A DNA stretch of 64,000 bases from Semisulcospira habei (GCA_036245525.1 BTPG01000005.1:212797992-212861991); one strand, 5' to 3'. Numbered from the stretch's first letter, positions 32,658 through 44,430 are shown. Notes: a model not told the origin generated them from the letters alone. Numbers and translations are program-made.

Positions 32658-32896
32658 GGTGCTAGAATAGCTCTGCGTCCATAAACACCCAGCTTTTCTG
32701 GCACCACGGCCTTGAATGTTATTACTATGGTCAATCTCCGTCCTGAACTGCCTAGTCATCTTGAGGACAACCACTGAAGTTAGGAGTCGTCATCTTAGGG
32801 ACTAACTGTCTGCACATTCTTGTTTCTGAAATCTTTGTTTCGTCCACGACCAGAAGCCACGTCAGTCCATGTAACGTGGATACAAATTGGTGCCAT

Positions 32897-32960
32897 CAAG
32901 TGGCATAGATCCTCATGAGCCCCCGCAGTCGCGGGGGCTCATGAGGATCTATGCCTCTTG
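32897..32960. repeat. Palindrome family A
   Basis: GC subtype, followed by TTGGATCGTGCTCACG, the extended right flank of the family. Confidence 0.93.
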
Positions 32961-33448
32961 CAGTTGGATCGTGCTCACGTTTTTATAGCCCGGGCTACAG
33001 CCTGCTTGATGCCGTAAGCTCACCGAGCATTACACAAACACATCTGGACAGACATACTGTAGCCAGGGCGTGAAAGGAGTCAAGTCAATCACTAGTGTTG
33101 TCAAACACTGATCTGACTTAGGAAGTCGCGTTCCAACCTCCCGGCCGTAGAACGAAGTCCCAAGACTGAGGCCAAAACAACAAAACCACAGATCGACATC
33201 AGCACTTGAAGGACGCTGAGGCCCAGCCTACTGCCAGAGGGTCGTATCGTCAATGGCTCCCTGCAAGGTCCCATGAGGGTCTTTGCCGATTGTAGACTGG
33301 TGGAGTTCGCTACCCAACTGCCCCCTCATTAAGCGGAGAAACGCAAATACCCCCGGGGCAGATCGACTTATGCAATCATAATGACATCCACGACATGAAC
33401 CTGGCCTACTAATTGGCAAGTCACTAAATGCGCTTCTTTGTGGCAGTC
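32961..33448. other. No gene seen
   Basis: Unrecognised apart from the A-family flank at the start. Confidence 0.5.
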
Positions 33449-33587
33449 TGTGCTGGTCCGTGATTCTCAACCTTACAGCCTACACCCGCTACGTCCAAAA
33501 TCACATACAGGCTAGTAGCGCGCGCTGGTCTGTGATTCTAGATTTTACGGCTTCAGGCCTTACGGTCCAAAATCACAGACCAGCACA
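33449..33587. repeat. Two C palindromes in tandem
   Basis: The first at 33449-33512 is diverged. The second at 33523-33587 pairs GCTGGTCTGTGATT with AATCACAGACCAGC around TTACGGCTTCAGGCCTTACG. Confidence 0.88.
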
Positions 33588-33801
33588 AGCGACATTAAAG
33601 GAGAAGTTAAGGACGTGGAAATCGATGCCTGTTTTTCCTTCTGGTTGCTAACTAAACTGAATCGATTTCGTCGTGTCTTTATCGATCTGTGATTAAGAAC
33701 GTAACCCCTTCCCTCCCGCGGGACGCATAATGTCATTCCGAGTTCATTCAACGGCCAAAAGTCACAACTGCTCAAGGAACCTGGAAACAAACCGATCTCA
33801 A

Positions 33802-34862
33802 CAAGAGGCACAGATCCTCATGAGCCCCCGCGACTGCGTTAAGTTAGTGTGATTGCGTTAAGTAAGTGCGACTGCGGTAAGTTAGTTGATTGATTGATTG
33901 TACATTGCTTAACGTCCCGACAGCAACAAGGCTTTCTCAGGACGTGCCTGCACTGCTTGTGAAAAAAAATAAACAGAACATTGAATGTATGTCGCCAGCC
34001 GGTCAAATACATTAAATAAACCTAACACATGGGGCCTAAATAAAGCTAAGACCATTTAGCAACACACATCCAATATCAAGAGCTACAGGCAGTGCAGACA
34101 GTAGGGAGAGTTTTAAAAAGGCAAATACAGGTGAATGGACAAAGGGTAGACAGAAACACATGCCCCAGAATAGAGAGAAAAACCCACCCTGTGGGGCTGA
34201 CCAGGGTGACCCTGGGAACTAAAAAATACCTAACCCCACCCAAGTCCCCCAGGGCAGACCCGGGTGGGGACCTTAAGTTAGTGCGACTGCGGTAAGTTAG
34301 TGCGACTGCGGTAAGTTAGTGTGACTGCAGTAAGTTAGTGCGACTGCGGTAAGTTAGTAAGTGCGACTGTGGTAAGTTAGTGCGACTTTGGTAAGTTAGT
34401 GGGCCTGTGGTAAGTTAGTGCGACTGCGGTAAGTTAGTGTGACTGCGGTAAGTTAGTAAGTGCAACTGTGGTAAGTTAGTGCGACTGCGGTAAGTTAGTG
34501 TGACTTTGGTAAGTTAGTGGGCCTGCGGTAAGTTAGTGCGACTGCGGTAAGTTAGTGTGACTGCGTTAAGTTAGTAAGTGCGACTGTGGTAAGTTAGTGC
34601 GACTTTGGTAAGTTAGTGGGCCTGCGTTAAGTTAGTGTGACTGCGGTAAGTTAGTGCGACTGCGGTAAGTTAGTGCGACTGCGGTAAGTAAGTGCGACTG
34701 CGGTAGGTTAGTGCGACTGTGGCAAGTTAGTGCAACTGCGGTAATTTAGTGCGACTGCGGTAAGTTAATGCGGATGCAGTAAGTTAGCGCCACTGCGGTA
34801 AGTTAGCGCCACTGCGGTAAGTTAGTGCCACTGCGGGGGCTCATGAGGATCTATGTCTCTTG
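33802..34862. mobile_element. A palindrome opened by a 19-bp minisatellite
   Basis: Left arm CAAGAGGCACAGATCCTCATG to CCCCCGCGACTGCG at 33802-33837; right arm GCGGGGGCTCATGAGGATC to CTCTTG at about 34833-34862. Between them lie about 30 copies of GCGACTGCGGTAAGTTAGT, whose GCGACTGCGG equals the loop sequence of A copies. A SINE sits near the left end of the array. TGAATGGGTTAA at about 34880-34891 is a likely right element end. Confidence 0.93.
33887..34273 (-). mobile_element. SINE family 1, copy 2, inside the minisatellite
   Basis: Flanked by TAAGTTAGT at 33878-33886 and 34274-34282, which is array sequence. Full-length, with a TTGATTGATTG-type tail at its left. Confidence 0.9.
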
Positions 34863-35305
34863 CACGATTTTACTTGGGAGTGAATGGGTTAAATCTGAAA
34901 GGACAACAAGGTATTATAGGAACTGCAGCTGGCCATGTGATTATATTTGCTTGGGGAAATGCAGCTATTTGGTTTGGAAAAGGGCACACCTAGATGAAAC
35001 ACATTTATTACTAGTTAATTCTGTAGTTTTAATGAAGAGTTGGCATACATACTGGTAATTGGCCTCCGTCGTATTTTGCTTGTGAGCGAGCGGCGAGCGT
35101 GCGCACGCACGCACACACATGTATATACACACACACACAAACTTCTGCACCCCAACTGACCAACTTTTGACGAGTACTCCTATCTGCCAACACAGTGAAG
35201 GCGCTACTAATCGCCGGTACATGGTAACGTTAATAACTTCATCCAAGCCTCGACCGGCATCACGCTGTCCACCTCACGATGTAACTACCTGCCTGCTCTA
35301 AGTCG
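34863..35305. other. No gene seen
   Basis: Short (CA)n near 35118. Otherwise unrecognised. Confidence 0.5.
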
Positions 35306-35371
35306 GCAAGAGACATGGATTCTCATGAGCCCCTGCGAATGCAGGGGCTCATGAGAATCTATGCCTCTTGC
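35306..35371. repeat. Palindrome family A
   Basis: AT subtype: GATTCTC/GAGAATC and CCCCTGC/GCAGGGG, all paired. Confidence 0.94.
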
Positions 35372-36029
35372 AGAGGACCGTGTCAAGGGGTTTGTCAGTT
35401 GTAGGGAGAGTGCATTAGTCGCTGTCTGTGCGCCGCTTCCTACCCACATTACATCAACAGGGCCATGTTATGACTTCACGCTGGTGCCAATAAGCCAAAT
35501 GGCCGTGGCCCGGATCTGACGGAACCAACAACATGGGCTCACCAGGAGAATGCCACAGACAGGCGTACAAACACCTGTAAGGACAGATCTGAGCTCGACT
35601 CTGCATCACTTGGTATAGGTGTTTACCAAATGTACCTGACACTCCCATCCACCCCCATGCCCTCCCCCCACAAAGTCGGTAAGTACATCTCTTAGATATA
35701 CTTAGCAACATTTGTCAGCAGATGTCCAAAGTAAATGTACCTCCCCCCCCCCTTTTCCCCCTCCCCACCCCCGAACGACTTGTGTACGACGCATTGATAT
35801 GGGTATTGTGAATCACAGCATACTGATTTGTTTCCCTATATCGAAGTTGTTCTTCTTCTTTTATTTTTTTTTTATAAAAAAGAGGTACACAAACTATCCT
35901 GATGCTCTTTCGTGAACAATCACCAACCCCCTCACTACCAGAGGACGCAGATCTGTTTGTGAAATCTTTTTTAAGTCAATACAAAACCAGTTCCAGACAT
36001 CCAACAAACACGATTACACAAGTAGCGTC
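35372..36029. other. No gene seen
   Basis: C-rich stretch at 35742-35770. Unrecognised. Confidence 0.5.
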
Positions 36030-36098
36030 GACAAGAGGCATAATATCCTCATGAACCCCCGCTATTGCGGGGGCTCATGAGGATATATGTCTCTTGTC
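36030..36098. repeat. Palindrome family A
   Basis: The outer end is GACAAGAG / CTCTTGTC, a mirrored variant of GCAAGAG / CTCTTGC. GATATCCTC-like variation is partly mirrored. Confidence 0.9.
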
Positions 36099-36805
36099 AA
36101 CGCTATTTTTGTGCGCAGGCTGGTGAGGATCTATGGCTCTGTCATTATGATCGTGCTCACATTTTGGCGGCAGACAAGGGGTTACTCAATGAACGCAGAG
36201 TGCGATCGCCCGCTGTACTATAGGCGCGAGTGAGGAGGGCAAAACTGTGCAAATCCTATTAATCTTTTTACATAACCATGGTATGCTAAGCCAGCAAGTC
36301 CCGGCCCACAGGGTATTGACTAGGGGCGCTGTATCTCTGTGCCGGTCGGCTTAGCACGGCCATAAATAAAGCCAGCACTTCACGTAAATCAATACCATTC
36401 TTTATTCATAACCTGCCACCCCCCACCCCCCCACCCCCCTACCCCCCCCCCCCGCCCCGTACCCCCCCCCCCACCCCTCCCCCCGGGCTAAAAGCACAAG
36501 ACTTTACTTGCCAAGATATGTGCATCAGATCAAATCAGCTGCGCGGCGAGATGGCAATGTACCGTGCTTTTCACTGGCAATGTATTTGCACGTAGCGCCT
36601 CGTGTGCCGGGCCACTTACGGTAACCTTTTTGTGCATGCAGCCAACGGTACTGTTAACAGCGCTAGGTGGATGCATGTACAATGGGGTTAAGTAAAAAGC
36701 CTTATAATGCAATAACGTTCTTTAACCCCGTTAATGCTATTGACGATACTCTTCTGCGCAAAAAGTGTAGCTATGCCTCTTTTCTGCCGAGCGGTATCGG
36801 TTGTA
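36099..36805. other. No gene; poly-C-rich block
   Basis: A-family flank GATCGTGCTCACATTTTGG at about 36148; C-rich tract 36419-36485; weak inverted repeat TGCTAAGCC...GGCTTAGCA at about 36285-36357. Confidence 0.55.
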
Positions 36806-37020
36806 ATAATAATAATATAACAATACTATATAATAATAATAATATAACAATAACAATAATAATAATAATAATAATAATATAACAATACTATATAATAATA
36901 TAATAATAATAATAATAATAATAATATAACAATACTATATTATAATAATGATAATAATTAATATAATAATAATAACAATAATAATTAATATAACAATAAT
37001 AAGTATTATTATAAAAACAT
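36806..37020. repeat. (AAT)n/(AAC)n microsatellite
   Basis: About 210 bp of AAT/TAT/AAC units. Confidence 0.95.
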
Positions 37021-37040
37021 TCTGTTTTAACTGCCTTTCA

Positions 37041-37520
37041 GGCACCGGTCCAGAATACTTGTTCTCGTTGCTGCACGTGTATACACCCTCTCGTGAGCTC
37101 CGCTCCTCTTCTGATAACTGGAAGTTGTGTGTACCTTCTGTCCAAACTAAAACATTTGGTCAGCGCACTTTTGTTTATCAAGCCCCAGTGTTATGGTATA
37201 CACTTCCTCTTGAGGTCAGAAACAGCGAGTCTGTCTCTGACTTCAAGAGGTCGTTGAAAACTCGCCTCTTCAAGCTTTACTTTGAATAACTGCCAGTGTT
37301 TGATGCCTTAGTTGTAGTTCTGTAATCCTCCTTGATTACACTGAATGTTAATTAGAACATATTGTTTATGCATTGTTGTTCAGTTCATTGTAAAAGTGGT
37401 GTGTTCGGGTATTGTATTTTGTTTGTTATGTGCATATGTCATTGTATTTTTATTTGTGTGTACAGATTGTAATGAGCTTAGAGCTTTTGATTAAGATTAC
37501 GTGCTATATAAATACTCATT
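37041..37520 (+). pseudogene. 3' end of a CR1/L2-like LINE
   Basis: The frame up to the TAA at 37287-37289 encodes the C-terminal tail shared by CR1/L2-type reverse transcriptases: YTPSRELRSS, FGQRTFVYQAPVLWYTLP and SVSDFKRSLKTRLF. A 3' UTR follows and ends GTGCTATATAAATACTCATT before an AAT-type microsatellite, typical of this LINE group. The 5' part and RT core are absent. Confidence 0.88.
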
Positions 37521-37858
37521 ATAATAATAATAATATTAATAATAATATTATTATTATTGTTATTAACAATAATAGTGGCGAATGCTTGCTATAGCGCCTA
37601 ACCTTCAAAGCGCTTGACAATCAACACTATAAATACAGTACACGAACAATAAGTATACAAAGAAATATGACCAAGACAGACAAACAAAAATAAACAATTA
37701 CACAGCAGCAGAGAAGGGGTGAACGGTCCAATGCTGAGCACTACTATCTACACGCCACGGGAAGGCAGATCAGCCATGACAGCTCAAGGCAAGTGCCAGA
37801 TCAACCTGCCGATTTTACAGGACGCTCAGTCTCCTGCAGCGGTCGCTAGAACTAAACC
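37521..37858. other. AAT microsatellite and retroposon tail
   Basis: (AAT)n at 37521-37575, then CTATAGCGCCTAACC, which resembles a CR1/L2-type tail on the minus strand. No gene. Confidence 0.5.
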
Positions 37859-37964
37859 CAGTCAGCATAATGTCGTCGGGCCGAACTCGGCCGCGGTGGG
37901 CCCGCGCACGGCCGTGCGCGGGCCCACCGCGGCCGAGTTCGGCCCGACGACATTATGCTCACTG
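37859..37964. repeat. Palindrome family D, perfect 96-bp core
   Basis: From AGCATAATGTCGTCGGGCC (37864) to GGCCCGACGACATTATGCT (37959) the sequence reads identically on both strands, with centre GCGCACGGCCGTGCGC. Outer CAGTC/CACTG adds further near-pairing. Confidence 0.97.
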
Positions 37965-38141
37965 TAAGGGTCAAATATCTTTGCGATCAACAATTCACAC
38001 ACCAAACCAAACAACAACAACAACAACAAGAAAGAAGGGGGGGGGGGGGGAGGAAAAAAAAAAACCAACACTCAATCTCTCTAAGTGCAGCCTGTAGACA
38101 GTGCGATTTTCGCCCAGTCGTTTCCAAATATTGTCCATGGC

Positions 38142-38355
38142 TTAACCCTTCTAACTCCAAGGTCCCGTTTGTCACATTTTGGCGGTGTTGCCTAAGGACT
38201 ATGTACCAGGTGTAGGAGATGGCTTGATCGTGATAATTCAAGGGTAGTGCCAGATGAGCTTGGCGCCTGAAGGCGCCAAGCTCATCTGGCACTACCCTTG
38301 AATTATCATGATCAATCCATCTCCTGCTGCAGGGTCCCGGGGCTGAAAGGGTTAA
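38142..38355. mobile_element. B-type TTAA MITE, complete
   Basis: TTAACCCTTCTAACTCC left, CGGGGCTGAAAGGGTTAA right, B palindrome at about 38218-38325. Inner variant AGATGAGC/GCTCATCT is mirrored. Confidence 0.93.
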
Positions 38356-39133
38356 AACGCTGATACAGGAGCAAAAGCGAAAGCCATCCCCGTGTTCTGA
38401 GGGAGGTGAAACTGGCGCCCACACAAGCGCCATCACTTGAAAAAAAAAGCTAAGTGCCTGTTAATGTCAATTTCATTATGCCATTCAAACTTCAAACTTT
38501 GTCCCTCGATCGATGATTACTGGGTGCAGTGTCAACTTGCCAAGCCCCGTGGGAATTCACGCCATATCAAATCTTCCATCCTCTCTTCCCGTTTTAAAAC
38601 AGTTTCTGCTATACAGTGGTAAAGTGATAAAAAGTGGTTTCATTTGTGCATGCGTGCGTGCGTGTTTGTATGTGCTTTGCGAGCGTGCTAGAGTGTGTTC
38701 GCGAAGTTCGTATGAAACTGAACCGATCGACAACAACAAAAAATCCCTAATGGGCAAGACATGACACACACCCCCTCCCCCTCCCCCCCCAACCCCCCCC
38801 CCCCCCCCCCCCCCCCCCCTCCCCGCCAACACCACCGTGTAACAATTACGGTCAACCTAAGCTTGGTGTTTTTTTTGTTATGACTTGATGCTGCCATCAA
38901 TACGTTTGTGCTAAAACTAATCCTCATAATATGCAACATCAGTTTCTAAATCAGGAGTGTTTAAAACCCTTAACCCGTGTTTAGCGCCATGTCTAAATTA
39001 GGAAAATGATGCCATAAAGCTGCTGCATCCTGGCTGCAATACCTTGTTCATGTCCACCACAAACCCACGCAACGTCCTGGCAGCGATCTGCCCATTGAAT
39101 ACTTACTGCACGGTTCGGAGTCAGATCGACCGT
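38356..39133. other. No gene; long C tract
   Basis: C-rich block at about 38771-38823 with uninterrupted runs near 29 C. Nothing else recognised. Confidence 0.55.
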
Positions 39134-39205
39134 GACAGTTCAAGGGTGGTGCCGGAATAGCTTGGCGCCTACAGGCGCCAAGCTATTCCGGCACCACCCT
39201 TGAAC
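39134..39205. repeat. Palindrome family B
   Basis: CAGTTCAAGGGTGGTGCCGG and its complement pair perfectly around GGCGCCTACAGGCGCC. The CCGGAATAG variant is mirrored. Confidence 0.93.
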
Positions 39206-39566
39206 TGCGTCTGGGTTGAACAGATCGGTGACAAGCCCATTAATCATTGATCAGCTCACGGCATGGATGGAATGGTCTCATACTAAAAGTCTACCGCCGA
39301 GAGATTAGCGACTGCGTGGACACAAAACGCTTCCAGGCTCGAGTTCTAAGCTGCATGTGGTCAAGAAATACCCCGCTATAGCCAGATTCTCAGGAGCTGA
39401 TTTCCGTTGATCGGAACGAGGACATTTACCACGGAGTCTGGCCACTTTGAAGCCACCCCGCGGCCCACTGTGTGGAAGAGTTCAGTCCCCGTCAACAGTC
39501 CAACTCTCAAACCACGTCCACCATTATCGCTCTGAGAATGACATGGAATCGGCTGAGGTCACTGAA
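39206..39566. other. No gene seen
   Basis: Unrecognised. Confidence 0.5.
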
Positions 39567-39624
39567 CAAGAGGCAAAGATTCTCGTTAGCCCCTGCGGGG
39601 GCGCGTGAGAATCTGCGCCTCTTG
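39567..39624. repeat. Palindrome family A, shortened centre
   Basis: The centre has lost about 8 bp (CCCCTGCGGGGG). Outer arms are kept. Confidence 0.87.
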
Positions 39625-40352
39625 CAGATGGAAGGACACAGCTAAGGCCTGCGGATTGGTGCCTGTGTCCCCCGCAAGCCAAGTGGGTCCGCGACATGCA
39701 AATGGCATTAGCGAGAAGAATGGTCAGGTCGATTGTAAAGGTTGGGGGTAATTCACAGCCAGACTCGCGCTCTACCAGCTCGTGAAAGAACTGACCGACT
39801 GAAAAAAAAAGCCTTGCTTCCAAAGAAAGCCAATGACTACTTGTTTTCAGTATATACACACAGATTTAGGCGAGGGTTAGCGAAGACAGGGCCTATTCAG
39901 AGTCTCAGTACCTAAGCCTTACGCCGGCCCACAACTGGGCCACTGGGCAAAGAGGAAACGCGTCTGTTACAGCCAAAGTTCTAAAGAAAATACCAGCGAC
40001 TAGTGTTGAGTACCCTTACCGCCTCACCCCCACATCAAAAGACCCAAGTTCTGAAAGAAAAATACGAGCTGCTTATTTCAAGTACATCTCTCCCTGGCCA
40101 ACCACAAAATCTCAAAGAAAAATACTCGTTGTCAATTACGGGTACATACACCAGTCCCCACGCCCATTAATTCCCAAAAGTTTGGTATCGAGCAATTACG
40201 TCAGTGCGCGAACAAACGCGATGCTCCTGCGCGCAGTCAGAAATAATGACGGTGTGTTTGTACTGAAGATTTCGATCAGAACGCTGCGAACTTGATGCAG
40301 CGCAAGATAATCCAGTCTTCAAAGTGCTAACATCAAATCTTTCATGTTATCA

Positions 40353-40354
<2 letters not shown>
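39625..40354. other. No gene seen
   Basis: Three spaced variants of AAAGAAAAATAC-like text at about 39983-40125. Otherwise unrecognised. Confidence 0.45.

Positions 40355-40448
<94 letters not shown>
40355..40448. repeat. (CA)n switching to (GT)n
   Basis: About 34 bp CA repeats followed directly by about 58 bp GT repeats, so the tract is itself an inverted repeat. Confidence 0.95.
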
Positions 40449-40451
<3 letters not shown>

Positions 40452-40776
40452 AGCGTGCTTGCCAGCGTGCGTGTGTGTCCTTGTAGATTAATTCCTACCC
40501 TCCGTGTGTGTGAACTGCACCTAGCTACCCCCAGAAGACATCAGTGCTGCAGCTAAAAACAAAGTGCTGTAAACGGCTCCGCACCGGGGCTCGCATCTAT
40601 ATCACTCCAGCCCCTAACTGGCACGATTAATTTAAACCCTCGGGTTATCTACCCTGTCGCTGCCGCCGTGATTCCTTCTGGAAGCTTGCGTCCTTCTGGA
40701 AACGCAGCGACAAACCTTGCTCCGATAAAGCAGGCACAGGAGCTAGATTGAGACAAGAAATACTGTGTCGAGTTGC

Positions 40777-40810
<34 letters not shown>

Positions 40811-40898
40811 ACTTGTATAGCGCCTAACCTCAGATTAGAGCAATCTTCAAACATGCTGGCTGCTACTGAAGGTGTACACAGACCCGACATGTGCATCA
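40449..40898. other. Retroposon 3' tail on minus strand; no gene
   Basis: (AAT)n at about 40777-40806 followed by GAGTACTTGTATAGCGCC, the reverse complement of a CR1/L2-like 3' end. Confidence 0.55.
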
Positions 40899-40964
40899 GC
40901 AAGAAGCGTCGATTCTCATGAGCCCCTGCATTCGCAGGGGCTCTTGAGAATCTATGCCTCTTGC
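40899..40964. repeat. Palindrome family A
   Basis: AT subtype; GATTCTCATG left arm against TCTTGAGAATC, one mismatch. Confidence 0.92.
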
Positions 40965-41532
40965 AGGTTGGCCAAGTCGGCCTGCAAACTGTGACAGTCT
41001 GATGGTAAACAAATTTGCGAGCTCACAGATCGGGTCTGGTTTGATATCAGACTATAGAGGACAGAGGGACGGACTTGGCTGCGGTGATGGTGGCAGGTAA
41101 AGGTTTGCACCTGTTGTTCCCAGTCAATTAGGCCGTAGTCTAATGCCACTACGCCCGCCACAAACACTCTCAACGCACTCTTACCTGCCTTCCTCTGCAT
41201 TCCAAGCCAGTCAGCGGCCGGCGAAACTTTCCAAGCTGAGAAAAGTGAAAACGGGTCTTATATTCAAATTGAAGAAATCACAGGAACTCAGATAGTGACA
41301 ACGTAAGCTGAGGGAGGGAGAGACGGGATAATATACAGCTTTAGACGTTTTGAGATCAAGAAAATTAAAATAGAGTGGAGTTAGGATGGGGCGGAGTGGT
41401 CTGGGGGAATAGAGCTAGTGCCACGGTACTGCCGCAAAACGTACGAAGATGAAAAAAGATTCGTTGTACGACTTTGCCTTCCGTCAACTGAGACACGTTC
41501 TACTCCCCAAAAAACTTATTGATTCTGCTCTT
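40965..41532. other. No gene seen
   Basis: Unrecognised. Confidence 0.5.
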
Positions 41533-41755
41533 GGGGCCAGTTGCATGAGTGAACTTAGTCCTGCGCCGGCCACTAAGCAAGGTGCTCCGCTATAGCGGGG
41601 TGAGTATTGTGGCGATATAGCGGGTGAGTGTTGTGGCGCCGCTATAGCGGGGTGAGTGTTGTGGCGCTATAGCGGGGTGAGTGTTGTGGCGCTATAGCGG
41701 AGCACCTTGCTTAGTGGCTGGCGCAGGACTAAGCGGCTCACTCGTGTGACTGGCT
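41533..41755. mobile_element. Palindrome family E with 25-bp minisatellite, about 4 copies
   Basis: Arms GGGGCCAGTTGCATGAG... and back, with a loop of CGCTATAGCGGGGTGAGTG-type units. It has the same unit as the 22-copy array at 9.8 kb, but only about four. Confidence 0.92.
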
Positions 41756-41916
41756 TCTGGAATCTAAAGTCAGCACGTGCTTCTGCCATCGCGTGGCTCC
41801 GGCTACCAACAGCGTCCAAGGAGGCCAGGAGACTTTTCCTGGCCAGTAGCTGCCAACCCCTCCTCATTGCGGCGACAAATTTTGGTTTTTTTTTGGAGGG
41901 ACTAAAAACAGGTCAA

Positions 41917-43290
41917 TACAAAGCCCTTGCAGCTACGACAGGCGGGCGCTGGCTATTGAAAATGACGTGCAACCCGACCCAGGACTGTAAGAGTACAAAG
42001 CCCTTGCAGCTACGACAGGCGGGCGCTGGCTATTGAAAATGACGTGCAACCCGACCCAGGACTGTAAGAGTACAAAGCCCTTGCAGCTACGACAGGCGGG
42101 CGCTGGCTATTGAAAATGACGTGCAACCCGACCCAGGACTGTAAGAGTACAAAGCCCTTGCAGCTACGACAGGCGGGCGCTGGCTATTGAAAATGACGTG
42201 CAACCCGACCCAGGACTGTAAGAGTACAAAGCCCTTGCAGCTAGGACAGGCGGGCGCTGGCTATTGAAAATGACGTGCAACCCGACCCAGGACTGTAAGA
42301 GTACAAAGCCCTTGCAGCTAGGACAGGCGGGCGCTGGCTGACGTGCAACCCGACCCAGGACTGTAAGAGTACAAAGCCCTTGCAGCTAGGACAGGCGGGC
42401 GCTGGCTATTGAAAATGACGTGCAACCCGACCCAGGACTGTAAGAGTACAAAGCCCTTGCAGCTACGACAGGCGGGCGCTGGCTATTGAAAATGACGTGC
42501 AACCCGACCCAGGACTGTAAGAGTACAAAGCCCTTGCAGCTACGACAGGCAGGCGCTGGCTATTGAAAATGACGTGCAACCCGACCCAGGACTGTAAGAG
42601 TACAAAGCCCTTGCAGCTAGGACAGGCGGGCGCTGGCTGACGTGCAACCCGACCCAGGACTGTAAGAGTACAAAGCCCTTGCAGCTAGGACAGGCGGGCG
42701 CTGGCTATTGAAAATGACGTGCAACCCGACCCAGGACTGTAAGAGTACAAAGCCCTTGCAGCTACGACAGGCGGGCGCTGGCTATTGAAAATGACGTGCA
42801 ACCCGACCCAGGACTGTAAGAGTACAAAGCCCTTGCAGCTACGACAGGCAGGCGCTGGCTATTGAAAATGACGTGCAACCCGACCCAGGACTGTAAGAGT
42901 ACAAAGCCCTTGCAGCTACGACAGGCGGGCGCTGGCTATTGAAAATGACGTGCAACCCGACCCAGGACTGTAAGAGTACAAAGCCCTTGCAGCTACGACA
43001 GGCGGGCGCTGGCTATTGAAAATGACGTGCAACCCGACCCAGGACTGTAAGAGTACAAAGCCCTTGCAGCTACGACAGGCGGGCGCCGGCTATTGAAAAT
43101 GACGTGCAACCCGACCCAGGACTGTAAGAGTACAAAGCCCTTGCAGCTACGACAGGCGGGCGCCGGCTATTGAAAATGACGTGCAACCCGACCCAGGACT
43201 GTAAGAGTACAAAGCCCTTGCAGCTACGACAGGCGGGCGCCGGCTATTGAAAATGACGTGCAACCCGACCCAGGACTGTAAGAGTACAAA
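41917..43290 (+). repeat. 77-bp satellite, about 18 copies
   Basis: Unit start TACAAAGCCCTTGCAGCTAC. Two units (at about 42302 and 42601) lack 9 bp after GCGCTGGC and are exactly 299 bp apart, so a four-unit block has been duplicated. GCTAC/GCTAG and GGCGGG/GGCAGG variants follow the same block pattern. The last three units share CGCCGGC. Confidence 0.97.
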
Positions 43291-43381
43291 AGACTCTAGT
43301 ATAGTACCCCAAGTAGTCGCTCGCTAGACCCCGGAATAACAACCTCTACCTGAGGAATACGGCGGAACCGACCACCGTCAT

Positions 43382-43467
43382 TAAGAGGCGTAAATTCTCA
43401 TGAGCCCCTGCGAATGTATCAGTACGGTACTGCCAATGCAGGGGCTGATGGGAAATTAGGCCTCTTG
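43382..43467. repeat. Palindrome family A, expanded centre
   Basis: The centre contains AATGTATCAGTACGGTACTG, similar to the expanded loop at 17195. Confidence 0.8.
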
Positions 43468-43722
43468 TAGATAGATGAGGCTGGACAGGAGCCTTGTAGT
43501 GACCTCTTCAGTGGTGATGCCCGATCTGTGGCCGGCTCGCGGGCGGTGTGCATCTCCAGACTGCCCTGTCTTCATCCAATCCCACTCGTAATTCCGGCTG
43601 ATGCCCTGGTAATCGAAACATTCTTCACACACTGGCATCCTACAGCCCCCGGATCTGCCCAGCGCTTCAAACACCATGCCCTCCTTCGTTTGCGGTACGA
43701 CAATGGGGGGCTGTGTTTGTCA

Positions 43723-43772
43723 CAAGAGGCTTAGATTCTCATGAGCCCCTGCAGTTGAATCTATGCCTCTTG
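43723..43772. repeat. Palindrome family A, right arm mostly deleted
   Basis: Starts CAAGAGGCTTAGATTCTCATG; resumes at AATCTATGCCTCTTG. Confidence 0.8.
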
Positions 43773-44152
43773 AAAATGGAAGGGACCTGATATACGGGAC
43801 TATTTTTCCCCACTGCTCTTATCAGAATAGTAAAGGAAGAAAGATGTTTCGGTATATCCCTAGGAATTGGTTGCTTGAAGACCTCTTCCTAGAAGAAAAC
43901 AAACGTAAATTGGCCCCAGACCAGAGTCAGGAACTGCCCCGGTATGTGTAGGAGGCCCATGAGAATCTATGCATCACAAGGATGGAGTTTCCTCCCTCTG
44001 AAGCAAAATGGTCACTTGAGCGTTGTCCGCCTCATGTCTAGTCCAGTCGATTGACTGTGTGATGAATTTTCCGTCAAATTGTGGTGTTTCGATTTTACAC
44101 GGGCAACGGAGATTGCGAGTTGGGGCAATGGAAACGAAAACAATAAATTAAA
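43773..44152. other. No gene; small A fragment
   Basis: GGCCCATGAGAATCTATGCA at about 43962 is half of an A palindrome. The frame at 43763-43951 has no recognisable domain. Confidence 0.5.
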
Positions 44153-44430
44153 TTAACCCATTCAGCCCTGACGCACTACAGCAGGAGATGGGTCGACCAT
44201 GATAATTCAAGGGTAGTGCCAGATTAGCTTAGCGCCTGTCGGCGCCAAGCTAATCTGGCACTGCCCTTCCATGATAATTCAAGGGTAGTGCCAGATTAGC
44301 TTAGCGCCTGTCGGCGCCAAGCTAATCTGGCACTGCCCTTGAATTATCATGGTCGATCCATCTCCTGCAACAGGTGCATAGTCGGCATTAGATGACGCGG
44401 AAATACGGCCGTCGGGCTGAGTGGGTTAAA
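44153..44430. mobile_element. B-type TTAA MITE with duplicated core
   Basis: TTAACCCATTCAGCCC left and GGGCTGAGTGGGTTAA right pair as terminal inverted repeats. The 72-bp palindromic core occurs twice in direct order. Both cores share the GCTTAGCGCC variant on the left arm only. Confidence 0.95.

Larger units (their letters stand above)
31858..32745. mobile_element. B palindrome split by two retroposons
   Basis: Left-arm pieces GACCGTGATCAACCATAATA (31860) and CTCAAGGATGGTGCTAGAAT (32063), and the right part AGCTTTTCTGGCACCACGGC to GGTCAATC (about 32690-32737), make one diverged B copy. A tRNA-type SINE lies within the left arm and a 573-bp retroposon lies before the centre. Confidence 0.75.

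Noticed and set aside
33802..34862. CRISPR-like regular array
   Set aside because: Units are contiguous with no spacers, in a eukaryotic context with a SINE inside; it is a minisatellite.
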